Source: Rhodospirillaceae bacterium
Lineage (GTDB): Bacteria > Pseudomonadota > Alphaproteobacteria > Micavibrionales > UBA2020
DNA length: 9,603 nucleotides
Reading direction: 5' to 3'
Assembly (NCBI GenBank): GCA_003524565.1
Contig: DQGU01000059.1
Coordinates: 1 to 9,603 of the forward strand
Shown here one piece after another: positions 1-6,247 of this stretch (position 1 is the first letter of the stretch; each line of letters opens with the position of its first letter). The notes under the pieces were generated by a model. The model searched no databases and was not told the DNA's origin. It saw nothing but the letters and a program-made list of their open reading frames with translations. Made by a program: the position numbers and the translations under genes.

Positions 1-48
1 AGGTTTGCCTCTTTCGCTTCGTATAATGTTCGACGATGGCCTTAGCAT
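1..48 (-). CDS. Possible start of a divergent gene, cut by the window edge
   Basis: An ATG at 48-46 on the minus strand opens a frame with no stop to the window edge; the 16 visible residues read MLRPSSNIIRSERGKP. An AGGA Shine-Dalgarno-like element lies about 6 bases upstream, and a promoter-like TATATT (71-76, minus strand) sits further up, so a gene divergent from cysQ is plausible. Against it, the few visible codons include several that look rare for this GC-rich genome (CTA, AGG, ATA, CGA, AGA). No family can be named from 16 residues, and the stretch may simply be intergenic. Confidence 0.22.
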   Translation of the reverse strand, partial: MLRPSSNIIRSERGKP

Positions 49-175
49 AAATTTCCTGCCCGTGGCCGTCAATATATGGTATTCATCTGAACGGCAATTT
101 ATTGAATTTTTATGCCATTTGCGCCCCTTTTGGCGGCTTGACGGAAAATTAACTTTACGGAAATACAATAAGGCC
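49..175. promoter_or_regulatory. AT-rich intergenic region with candidate promoters
   Basis: This stretch upstream of cysQ is visibly richer in A and T than the coding DNA around it, as expected of a promoter region. Candidates seen: on the minus strand, TATATT (71-76) with a poor -35-like TTGCCG (92-97) at 15-base spacing; on the plus strand, TTGACG (138-143) and TACAAT (164-169). A perfect TATAAT also occurs just outside it at 22-27 on the plus strand, but its -35 would fall at or beyond the window edge. The cysQ frame stays open back to position 5, but the residues encoded here do not resemble a phosphatase N-terminus, so I treat the region as non-coding. Confidence 0.45.
164..169 (+). promoter_or_regulatory. 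Candidate -10 box (TACAAT) for cysQ
   Basis: TACAAT matches the TATAAT consensus at five of six positions. A TTGACG -35-like hexamer lies at 138-143, but the spacer is 20 bases, longer than the usual 16-18. If used, transcription would start at or next to the cysQ ATG at 176, giving a leaderless or nearly leaderless mRNA. That fits the lack of a well-placed Shine-Dalgarno sequence: the only AAGG (170-173) ends 2 bases before the ATG. Confidence 0.3.
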
Positions 176-1039
176 ATGACAGCACCCGCCCCCACGCCGC
201 CAAACCCAGCCGCCTTGCTGCCGGATATCGAGAAGCTGGCGCGCGAAGCTGGCGCGGAAATCATGCGCCACTACAACGACCCCGCCACCAAAATTTACAC
301 CAAAAAAGACGGCAGCATCGTCACCGACGCCGACCATGCGGCGGAGAAGATTGTGCTGGCGGGACTGGCCGCGCTTACGCCCGATATTCCCATCGTATCC
401 GAAGAAGCGGTCGAGGCCGGCAATATCCCCGATATTTCCGGCGGCACGTTCTGGACGGTGGACCCGCTGGACGGCACGCGCGAATTTGCGGAGCGCACGG
501 GCGCGTTCGTTGTCGCTATCGCGCTTGTGGTCGATAGCAAGCCCGTTTTGGGCGTTGTGTATCATCCGGCGATGGACAGGCTTTACGCCGCCGCAGGGCC
601 GCAAACATCGGTGGAGGTCAAACCGGATGGCACGCGCCTGCCCCTAAGCGTGCCTGCCGCCCCAGCCGCGGCGGATATGCGCGTGCTGCTGAACCCCGCC
701 AGCGCGGATATGCCGAAGGTAAAGGGCTATCTCTCCGCCCAGTTCGGCGACAGCGCACGTATTGATAGCAAAAGCGGCATCCTGCGCGCCTGCCAGGTCG
801 CGGAAAACAGCGCCGACATGTCGGTCGTTTATCCCGTCAACCGCGGCGGACGCACCAAGTTCTGGGACGTCGCCGCAGGCCATGCGATTGTCGAAGGCGC
901 AGGCGGACGCGTGCAAGACATCGACGGCAAACCCCTGCGCTATGACGCCGAAGATTTGCAAGTACCGCCGCATATTTGCCTGAGCGCGCGCCGCACCGCC
1001 GCAATGCCGCCCAAACCGCCGCAAGGGCCTGCGTCATAA
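176..1039 (+). CDS. cysQ: 3'(2'),5'-bisphosphate nucleotidase CysQ
   Basis: CysQ removes the 3'-phosphate from 3'-phosphoadenosine 5'-phosphate (PAP), giving AMP. It clears this by-product of sulfate activation and sulfotransfer in the cytoplasm. The 287-residue product shows the signatures of the Mg-dependent inositol-monophosphatase superfamily: TDADHAAE (about 50-57), a metal-binding SEE (75-77), the DPLDGT metal-binding motif followed by REF (96-104), and FWDVAAGHA near 229-237, whose Asp is the last metal ligand. REF after DPLDGT and the C-terminal WDxAAGHA are typical of CysQ more than of inositol monophosphatase proper. The frame is open from position 5, but similarity begins only after the ATG at 176, so that start is chosen. 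The C-terminus carries a short proline-rich tail. An unrecognised gene follows about 36 bases downstream. A related phosphatase specificity cannot be excluded from sequence alone. Confidence 0.93.
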   Translation: MTAPAPTPPNPAALLPDIEKLAREAGAEIMRHYNDPATKIYTKKDGSIVTDADHAAEKIVLAGLAALTPDIPIVSEEAVEAGNIPDISGGTFWTVDPLDGTREFAERTGAFVVAIALVVDSKPVLGVVYHPAMDRLYAAAGPQTSVEVKPDGTRLPLSVPAAPAAADMRVLLNPASADMPKVKGYLSAQFGDSARIDSKSGILRACQVAENSADMSVVYPVNRGGRTKFWDVAAGHAIVEGAGGRVQDIDGKPLRYDAEDLQVPPHICLSARRTAAMPPKPPQGPAS

Positions 1040-1075
1040 CCCCTTCCCTATCCGCCGCAATCAAGGCAAATGCGT

Positions 1076-1513
1076 ATGACTTCTTTGTTGATAATGCTCA
1101 GCCGTCTCTGGTACCGCCTGTTCGGAAGCCGTACATTAAGAGCTTACGAACAATCCTGCATCGACTTCTGGCGTCAGTCATTATCCGAAGAAAGTAGAAA
1201 CGTTCTGGACGCGCAGCTAAAACAGCCCCACTTTGTGCAGCGGCAGGCGGCGGATGCGAAGGTTTGCTTTTTCTGGTTCAACAAACCTTCAGCGCCCGTT
1301 TTCAAAAACGCATCGCCTGACCTTCACGCCGCCACCATCCTTCTGAAGTCAAAAGATACCGACGCCGAAGCCCTGCGCGCCAAAATTTTTGTTCACAGGG
1401 GACGCTTTTTCTCGCTCGAATTCCCCAAACGTCCGCGCCGATATGCTGAATTGCACCACATGAACCCGACCACCCTGCGCGCAATATCCATCGAAACCCA
1501 CATTCAGCTGTAA
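1076..1513 (+). CDS. Hypothetical protein, about 145 residues, downstream of cysQ
   Basis: I do not recognise this family. The product starts with a short hydrophobic/aromatic stretch (about residues 1-16, MTSLLIMLSRLWYRLFG) that is too short and basic-flanked for a clear signal peptide but could be membrane-associated. A helical part follows, and then a section with alternating hydrophobic residues (AKIFVHRGRFFSLEFPKRP) that looks like paired beta strands. Two ATGs compete: 1070 and 1076. An AAGG at 1063-1066 lies 3 bases from the first and 9 from the second, so 1076 is preferred. The short gap to cysQ and the terminator just after the stop suggest the two genes are co-transcribed. Codon use resembles the neighbours, so I take it as a real gene of unknown role. 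Confidence 0.7.
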   Translation: MTSLLIMLSRLWYRLFGSRTLRAYEQSCIDFWRQSLSEESRNVLDAQLKQPHFVQRQAADAKVCFFWFNKPSAPVFKNASPDLHAATILLKSKDTDAEALRAKIFVHRGRFFSLEFPKRPRRYAELHHMNPTTLRAISIETHIQL

Positions 1514-1535
1514 GGGCAAATAGCGCAAGAAAACA

Positions 1536-1563
1536 AAAACCCGCCTTTTGAGGGGCGGGTTTT
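1536..1563. terminator. Bidirectional rho-independent terminator
   Basis: The arms AAAACCCGCC (1536-1545) and GGCGGGTTTT (1554-1563) form a perfect 10-bp stem around an 8-base loop. On the plus strand the right arm ends in TTTT followed by GTATT. On the minus strand the complementary arm runs into TTTTTGTTT. Both readings therefore have a GC stem followed by a U-rich run. It lies 22 bases after the stop of the plus-strand gene and 20 bases beyond the stop of the last minus-strand gene, so it separates the two convergent units. Confidence 0.9.
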
Positions 1564-1583
1564 GTATTCGGCAGTACCGGTGC

Positions 1584-3110
1584 TTATTTGCCCGGCTTGC
1601 GCGGTTTCAGTTTGAAGCCGAAATCGTCGCTGACCTGCTGGCGCAGCGTTGCCTGCTGCGCGGCAACTTCTACTTGCTCGAAATCGACCTGATTGCGGTC
1701 GGTCACGCGAACGTTGGTCCAGAGCGCTTTCATCTCGCTCAGGCGGCCTGCCCAGTTTTCAGGCTGGAATACCTGATGCAGCTCGCCGCGGTCGGCCAGA
1801 ATGTTCAGCATCGAATTGCCGTGGCGGTCCTTGGACAGGAAATCATCCACGCCGATTTTCTCGCCCGCTTTGCGCGCAATGCCCTGCACAGCTTCGAAGT
1901 GGCCGAATTTGACGGCGGTAATCAGGCAGGTGTCTTCCATCTCCCCGCTTTTCTGGCGAAGGTCGGAGAGCGACAGGCGTGCACCCATATTGGTCAGTTT
2001 TTGCTGCACGGTATCGATATTGTCCCAGAAGGCTTTGAGGCCGATGGGCAGCACGGGTTTTTCCGCGCCGCTTTGCGCCGCATCCGGATTCACAGGGCGC
2101 AACAGCGCCTGTTTGGATTCAAAACGCGCGTAATCGACCAGCTTGCCGTAGGTCATGCTTTCCGCTTCAGCGTAGGACTTGTCGAAAGCCTGCACCGTCA
2201 TGGTGCCGGTTTTCCAGCCCGGCAATACGCGCGACCACAGCTCGGTCATTTCCGGCAGGCGGTCAACCCAATGCTGGGGCGCGAAAACATGCTGCAATCC
2301 GCCGCGTTCATAGCCGCGCGTCAGCACGTTGGCGCTGTAGCCCATCTGGCGGATGAAATCGGCGGTTTCGAATTGTTCGCCGCGCGATTGCATACGTTTG
2401 GACACGTCGTTAAAACGGTCCCACGCGCCCTGATGATAAAATACCGTATCGCCCGAATTATCCGGCAGCAGCAGGTATTCCTTGCGCAGCCAGTCGCCGT
2501 TTTGCGCAAGACGGCGCGTCACGTCTTCATAATTGCCGTTTTGCGAAAACGCCTGACGGATATCGTTCGGCGTCAGCCCTGCCTTGGCCAGACGGTCTTC
2601 CGGCATTTCGCGGCCTTCCGCGTTCAGAAGGCTGCGTTTGAGCATCGGGTCAAGTTGACCGTCGTTGCGGAACAGTTCGCGGCGTGACGGCATGGGCACA
2701 TAATACCACAGGCGTTCCATTTCATCGAAACGGCCTTCCCAGACGCTGGCGCTGAAAATCTTGCCCAGCCCGCCATTCTGGCGCGCGCTGTCGAGCAAGC
2801 TGCGGGAATCCTCGTTCGGTCCCAGCGGCTTTTTGAAATCGTCCATGGTGAACTTGTCGCCCGCCTTGTTCAGGATGGCGAGGACTTTGTCGAAATTGCG
2901 CCAGAAGCCGGGCGTGTCGATAAGGTATTTACCCTCATCGTCCTGCGTGAAGAAATCTTCCTTGCTCAGCTTGTTGCGCTGCTCGGCGAGGGCTTCCATC
3001 ACTTTTTCGAGATTTTCACCCGAAAACGCGCGCGTTTTGTACTTCTCCTGATCCGGATGCTCGCACAGCGCGGCGATGATAGCCTGCTTGATGTAACGTC
3101 CCCCGTTCAT
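1584..3110 (-). CDS. 508-residue protein of alternating ankyrin-like repeats
   Basis: No named family is recognised, but the protein is clearly repetitive. Two unit types alternate. Type A (about 57-92, 216-252, 389-424) has the pattern V..(I/M/A)...G followed by a hydrophobic-x-x-DF ending, as in GDKFTMDDF, GEQFETADF and GEKIGVDDF. Type B (about 98-139, 257-298, 428-469) has a G-L/E-x-x-(V/I)F core, then W..R..EM..LW..V. The type A/B pair near 389-469 is closest to ankyrin repeats (TCLITAVKFGHFEAV; HGNSMLNILADRG), and partial copies occur near 33-53, 192-210 and 360-384. Such stacks usually bind proteins. No signal peptide or membrane segment is seen; the C-terminus is basic (LKPRKPGK). The start overlaps the previous stop by 4 bases (ATGA) with a strong Shine-Dalgarno, so it is probably translationally coupled. 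It is the last gene of the operon; a role as adaptor or substrate-binding subunit of the ATPase/VWA pair is inference. Confidence 0.85.
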   Translation of the reverse strand: MNGGRYIKQAIIAALCEHPDQEKYKTRAFSGENLEKVMEALAEQRNKLSKEDFFTQDDEGKYLIDTPGFWRNFDKVLAILNKAGDKFTMDDFKKPLGPNEDSRSLLDSARQNGGLGKIFSASVWEGRFDEMERLWYYVPMPSRRELFRNDGQLDPMLKRSLLNAEGREMPEDRLAKAGLTPNDIRQAFSQNGNYEDVTRRLAQNGDWLRKEYLLLPDNSGDTVFYHQGAWDRFNDVSKRMQSRGEQFETADFIRQMGYSANVLTRGYERGGLQHVFAPQHWVDRLPEMTELWSRVLPGWKTGTMTVQAFDKSYAEAESMTYGKLVDYARFESKQALLRPVNPDAAQSGAEKPVLPIGLKAFWDNIDTVQQKLTNMGARLSLSDLRQKSGEMEDTCLITAVKFGHFEAVQGIARKAGEKIGVDDFLSKDRHGNSMLNILADRGELHQVFQPENWAGRLSEMKALWTNVRVTDRNQVDFEQVEVAAQQATLRQQVSDDFGFKLKPRKPGK

Positions 3111-3418
3111 GTCTTCACCTCTTTGAAAAGTGTTTTAGTAACCCCGTTGCGCTCCGAAATCTTTTCGATGTCCGCATCCGTCATCAGCGCATCCGCAGGG
3201 ATGAAAATGACGCGCACGTTTTCATCGCGCATCGCCGCTTCCAGCTCCAGCATTGTTTCGCATGACGGCACGCCCCTGTCTTCGCGGATCATCTTGCTTT
3301 CCCAGCCGGATGAAACGGTGAACAGGCGGGTGCCATGCGCAAGGAAACGCGCACCGCGTTCCATCGCATTTTGCTGCGCCGCTGCGGCGCCCACCTGTTT
3401 CAACGTTTCCTGTGCCAT
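3107..3418 (-). CDS. Small hypothetical protein, 103 residues, third gene of the operon
   Basis: No family is recognised. The product has an Ala/Gln-rich helical N-terminus (about 1-20). Then comes a likely beta-alpha-beta-alpha arrangement: strand RLFTVSSGWE (31-40), helix around CETMLELEAAMRDE (53-66), strand VRVIFIPADAL (68-78), and helix TDADIEKISERNG (80-92). This resembles a fragment of a Rossmann-like or receiver-like fold without a visible active site. A single Cys (53) starts the middle helix. There is no signal peptide or membrane segment. It lies 30 bases after the ATPase gene and overlaps the 508-residue gene by 4 bases (ATGA), so it is embedded in the operon. Only a weak GAGA precedes the start. 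The context suggests a small accessory factor, but its function is unknown. Confidence 0.78.
   Translation of the reverse strand: MAQETLKQVGAAAAQQNAMERGARFLAHGTRLFTVSSGWESKMIREDRGVPSCETMLELEAAMRDENVRVIFIPADALMTDADIEKISERNGVTKTLFKEVKT
3116..3122 (-). promoter_or_regulatory. Strong ribosome binding site for the 508-residue repeat protein
   Basis: Read on the minus strand, AGAGGTG lies with its AGAGG core 7 bases before the ATG at 3110. This is the best Shine-Dalgarno sequence in the operon. It sits inside the end of the preceding gene and supports the ATG that overlaps that gene's stop codon. Confidence 0.7.
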
Positions 3419-3448
3419 ATCTCTCGGCTTTCTGGCTGGGGTTGCCGC

Positions 3449-6247
3449 TTAGCGCGGCCCCGTGTTTTTGAGGACGAACTTCGGCAGGTTCATCGTCACT
3501 TCCGGCGCGACCATCAGCTCGGCCAGCTGTTTGCCTTCCAGATATTCCTTGCGCGCTTCGGCAAGGTAGGCCTTTTCGGAATCTGCGTCCGCGAAAGGCT
3601 TGCCCGCCTGCTCGCGCAGGTAATCCGGATCGACGTTGTTGCGGTATTTGAACGCATCCGTCAGGTGTTTTTTGACAACTTCCGGCATGCCGCGGGTCAA
3701 ATCGCCGATGGCGGCTTCGACCTTGGTCTGCGCGGAGGGGTCGTTGCGGTCAACGTGCGTTACGCCCGCTTCGCGGAAAGCCGCGAGCAGTTTGGACGGC
3801 GCCTTTTCACCCACCACCAGCGTTTTGCCGCGTTGTTCGTTGCGCACGATATGCAGCGTGACAGCGCGCTCGCCGTCTTCGTCGGCGTAAAGCACTTGCA
3901 AGCTGGTCGTGGCAATGCCGTGTTCGGACGTGCCTTCCGCCATGGAAAGGCCATCGTTGCGGCGCGGATTGTTCTGGTTCGCGGCGTTTGCGTCAGCTTC
4001 CGCCTGCGCGGGTGCGCTGTCGCGCATCATCGGGCGGATGTTCTGCTCCCATACGGAGGAGAGGTTTTTCTCGCCCACCGTCGGCAGCGCCAGCGACGCG
4101 ATGAAATCGTCATGGTGAACGAGGTCATCGAGGTCGAAGTCCAGACGCTTTTTCTCGCGTGCATAAAGCGCGGCATCTTTGATGATGGCGGCCGCCAGCG
4201 GCTGGCCGGCATAAAGCTGCTCGGGGTCGCGGTTGGCGACGAACAGCTCGTTCGTTGCCGCCGTTTCCTTTTCCTGCACATGTTTCAGCGCGTCGAGGAA
4301 TTTTTTCGGCGTGATGATGGAATCGTCATCGGCTTCGATGCTCGGGTCCATCTGGCGCACGAAGTTGCAGAACACCTTGCGCGCGATTTGCGCCTGACGG
4401 TTCAAATCCTTGTCGGCGAAGGCGCTGATGTTCAGGCTTTCCTCGACGGATTTCTGACGGCTGCGCGCCCCCTCTTTCAGGGAAATATCACGCAGGCCAA
4501 ACTCTTCCATCGCCTTGTTCAGCTTGCTGTAGAGTTTGTTTTTGCCGACGGAGCCGGATTTTTCAAACACCATACGCTCGATGTATTCAACAAGGCGCGT
4601 ACCGTAATTGAGGGACGGGTTTTCCTCCACCGTTTCCGACTGCTTCGGCGCTTTGTTCCATGCGCCGAATTCGACTTTGACGGGGCTGTCAACGGGCTGC
4701 ATTTTCGCACGGATGGGCTGCGCCTCTTCGAGGTGCTGCTTGATACGGCGGAAAGACATGCCTTCCTTCTTGGTGTATTCCTCGTCCACTTCCTCGATAA
4801 GGTCGGGGGCGGAGGTGGTGATTTTCTCGGCATCGGACAGCGTCGCCCAGCGGTCATAGAACAGCGCCAGCTTTTCGGACGAGGAAACAACGTCCTGCCA
4901 GTTGGCGAGCAGGGTTTGCTGCAATTCCGGAATCGGCGTGCCTTCGACTTTCGCCTTGGTTTCGCGCATCCACATCAGCCATTCGCCGAACGCGGCAGGG
5001 TCGGCATCGGCCTGTTCCTGAAACGCGCTATAGATGGTCGATACGGGCATGCCCACCATCATCTGGCAGATACGGTGCTGCCAGTCGATAACATCGGGGT
5101 CGGGCAGCGTATCGGGCTTCAGACGGTCATAAACCGACTTGTTCAGCGAGCGCGTGGTGGAGCCGTCTTCGGTTTTGTTACCCGTGAAGGTGACGAAGAA
5201 GCCTGCGCCCATATCGTCACGCTTGAACGTGAAGGAGCTGGGGCCGGAAGTGTTGTCTTTGTTCTTGAGCGGGTTATCGACCGTGCATTCACGCAATTCG
5301 CCAATCAGGAACTGGATAACGGTTTGCAGGGCGTTGTCCGAGCCTTCGCGCGATTTGTTGTACTCGTCGAGAACGATTTCGCGGTTGTCGATGAACGCAC
5401 GAATGAGCGCGCCGAACTGGGAGTTCATACCCAGCGCGTTGCCGCCCGCGTTGTCGAGACCTTCGATTTTGCTGACCTTGGTCAAGATGTCGAAGGATTT
5501 CTGAACTTCGTCGTTACCCGCGGTTTTGAGATACGCCCAGTCGATGCCCTTCAGCGCACCGCTGTCGTCTTTGCTGAGCGCCTTTTCCGGCAGGCCTGCC
5601 AGCAGACCGACGGACATATCTTCCAGCGAGCCCGCTTTCAGACGTTTGTCGATGGCTTTGGGCAGGGCGTCGGCGGCGCCGAAGTCCAGCACCATTTCGA
5701 ACAGAAGGTCGTTCATGTTCTTGCCGCCGCAGTCGAAAATCTCGACCGAGCCTTTGGCGCGCAGACGGCCCTGCAGGGCGCCAAGGAACGACTTACCGTG
5801 GCCGGGGTCGCCAATCATCATCTGCGTGCGGTTGAAGTTTTCGTTCTGGGGCTGTTTGCCTTCCAGAATGTCTTTTTGACGCTGCAGCGGGTCGCCGCGG
5901 CGTTCGATACCGTCTTTGAAAATCGGCAGCATGCTGGGCACGGGCATGTCGCAATAAGCGAGCGCAACGACTTCTTCATAGGGACGTTCGGAATAGATTT
6001 TCAGCGGCTGGCTATCATCCGCGATGAAGGACAGAACCGTCTGGATGGAGCTGCGGCCGTTTTCTTCAACGCGCTGCGGACCCCACATGGGGAACGGACG
6101 CGTCGAGGTGCCGATGCGCTTTTCCAGCTGCTCGTAATCTTCAAGGGACAGGTCCTTGATGTTCTTTTTCAAGATGGACGCCGCCTCCGGCTTTTTGCCT
6201 TCGGCTTTGGGGGCGGTCGTTTTTTGGTCTTTGTTGTTTTTCGTCAT
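3449..6247 (-). CDS. Large MoxR/CobS-like AAA+ ATPase
   Basis: A cytoplasmic AAA+ ATPase of 932 residues. Visible motifs are Walker A GDPGHGKS (146-153), Walker B IVLDEYNKS (291-299), a sensor-1-like stretch FFVTFTGN with Asn357, and a conserved-looking YDRL (373-376) at the place where MoxR proteins carry L.DRF. Together these match the MoxR/CobS branch, whose members use ATP to remodel a target with a VWA partner. The gap from Walker A to Walker B is about 138 residues, longer than usual for the branch, implying an insertion. The N-terminal 140 residues and the ~550 residues after the ATPase core are unrecognised. The C-terminal part includes helical segments and a beta-rich patch near 780-830. 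CobS itself is only around 330 residues, so this is not a simple CobS. The start overlaps the stop of the VWA gene by 4 bases, which fits a coupled, stoichiometric pair. Confidence 0.9.
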   Translation of the reverse strand: MTKNNKDQKTTAPKAEGKKPEAASILKKNIKDLSLEDYEQLEKRIGTSTRPFPMWGPQRVEENGRSSIQTVLSFIADDSQPLKIYSERPYEEVVALAYCDMPVPSMLPIFKDGIERRGDPLQRQKDILEGKQPQNENFNRTQMMIGDPGHGKSFLGALQGRLRAKGSVEIFDCGGKNMNDLLFEMVLDFGAADALPKAIDKRLKAGSLEDMSVGLLAGLPEKALSKDDSGALKGIDWAYLKTAGNDEVQKSFDILTKVSKIEGLDNAGGNALGMNSQFGALIRAFIDNREIVLDEYNKSREGSDNALQTVIQFLIGELRECTVDNPLKNKDNTSGPSSFTFKRDDMGAGFFVTFTGNKTEDGSTTRSLNKSVYDRLKPDTLPDPDVIDWQHRICQMMVGMPVSTIYSAFQEQADADPAAFGEWLMWMRETKAKVEGTPIPELQQTLLANWQDVVSSSEKLALFYDRWATLSDAEKITTSAPDLIEEVDEEYTKKEGMSFRRIKQHLEEAQPIRAKMQPVDSPVKVEFGAWNKAPKQSETVEENPSLNYGTRLVEYIERMVFEKSGSVGKNKLYSKLNKAMEEFGLRDISLKEGARSRQKSVEESLNISAFADKDLNRQAQIARKVFCNFVRQMDPSIEADDDSIITPKKFLDALKHVQEKETAATNELFVANRDPEQLYAGQPLAAAIIKDAALYAREKKRLDFDLDDLVHHDDFIASLALPTVGEKNLSSVWEQNIRPMMRDSAPAQAEADANAANQNNPRRNDGLSMAEGTSEHGIATTSLQVLYADEDGERAVTLHIVRNEQRGKTLVVGEKAPSKLLAAFREAGVTHVDRNDPSAQTKVEAAIGDLTRGMPEVVKKHLTDAFKYRNNVDPDYLREQAGKPFADADSEKAYLAEARKEYLEGKQLAELMVAPEVTMNLPKFVLKNTGPR

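Noticed and set aside
1548..2687. 379-codon open frame on the plus strand
   Set aside because: It starts inside the terminator and lies antisense, in codon register, to the repeat-protein gene, whose internal repeats and strong ribosome binding site show which strand is coding.
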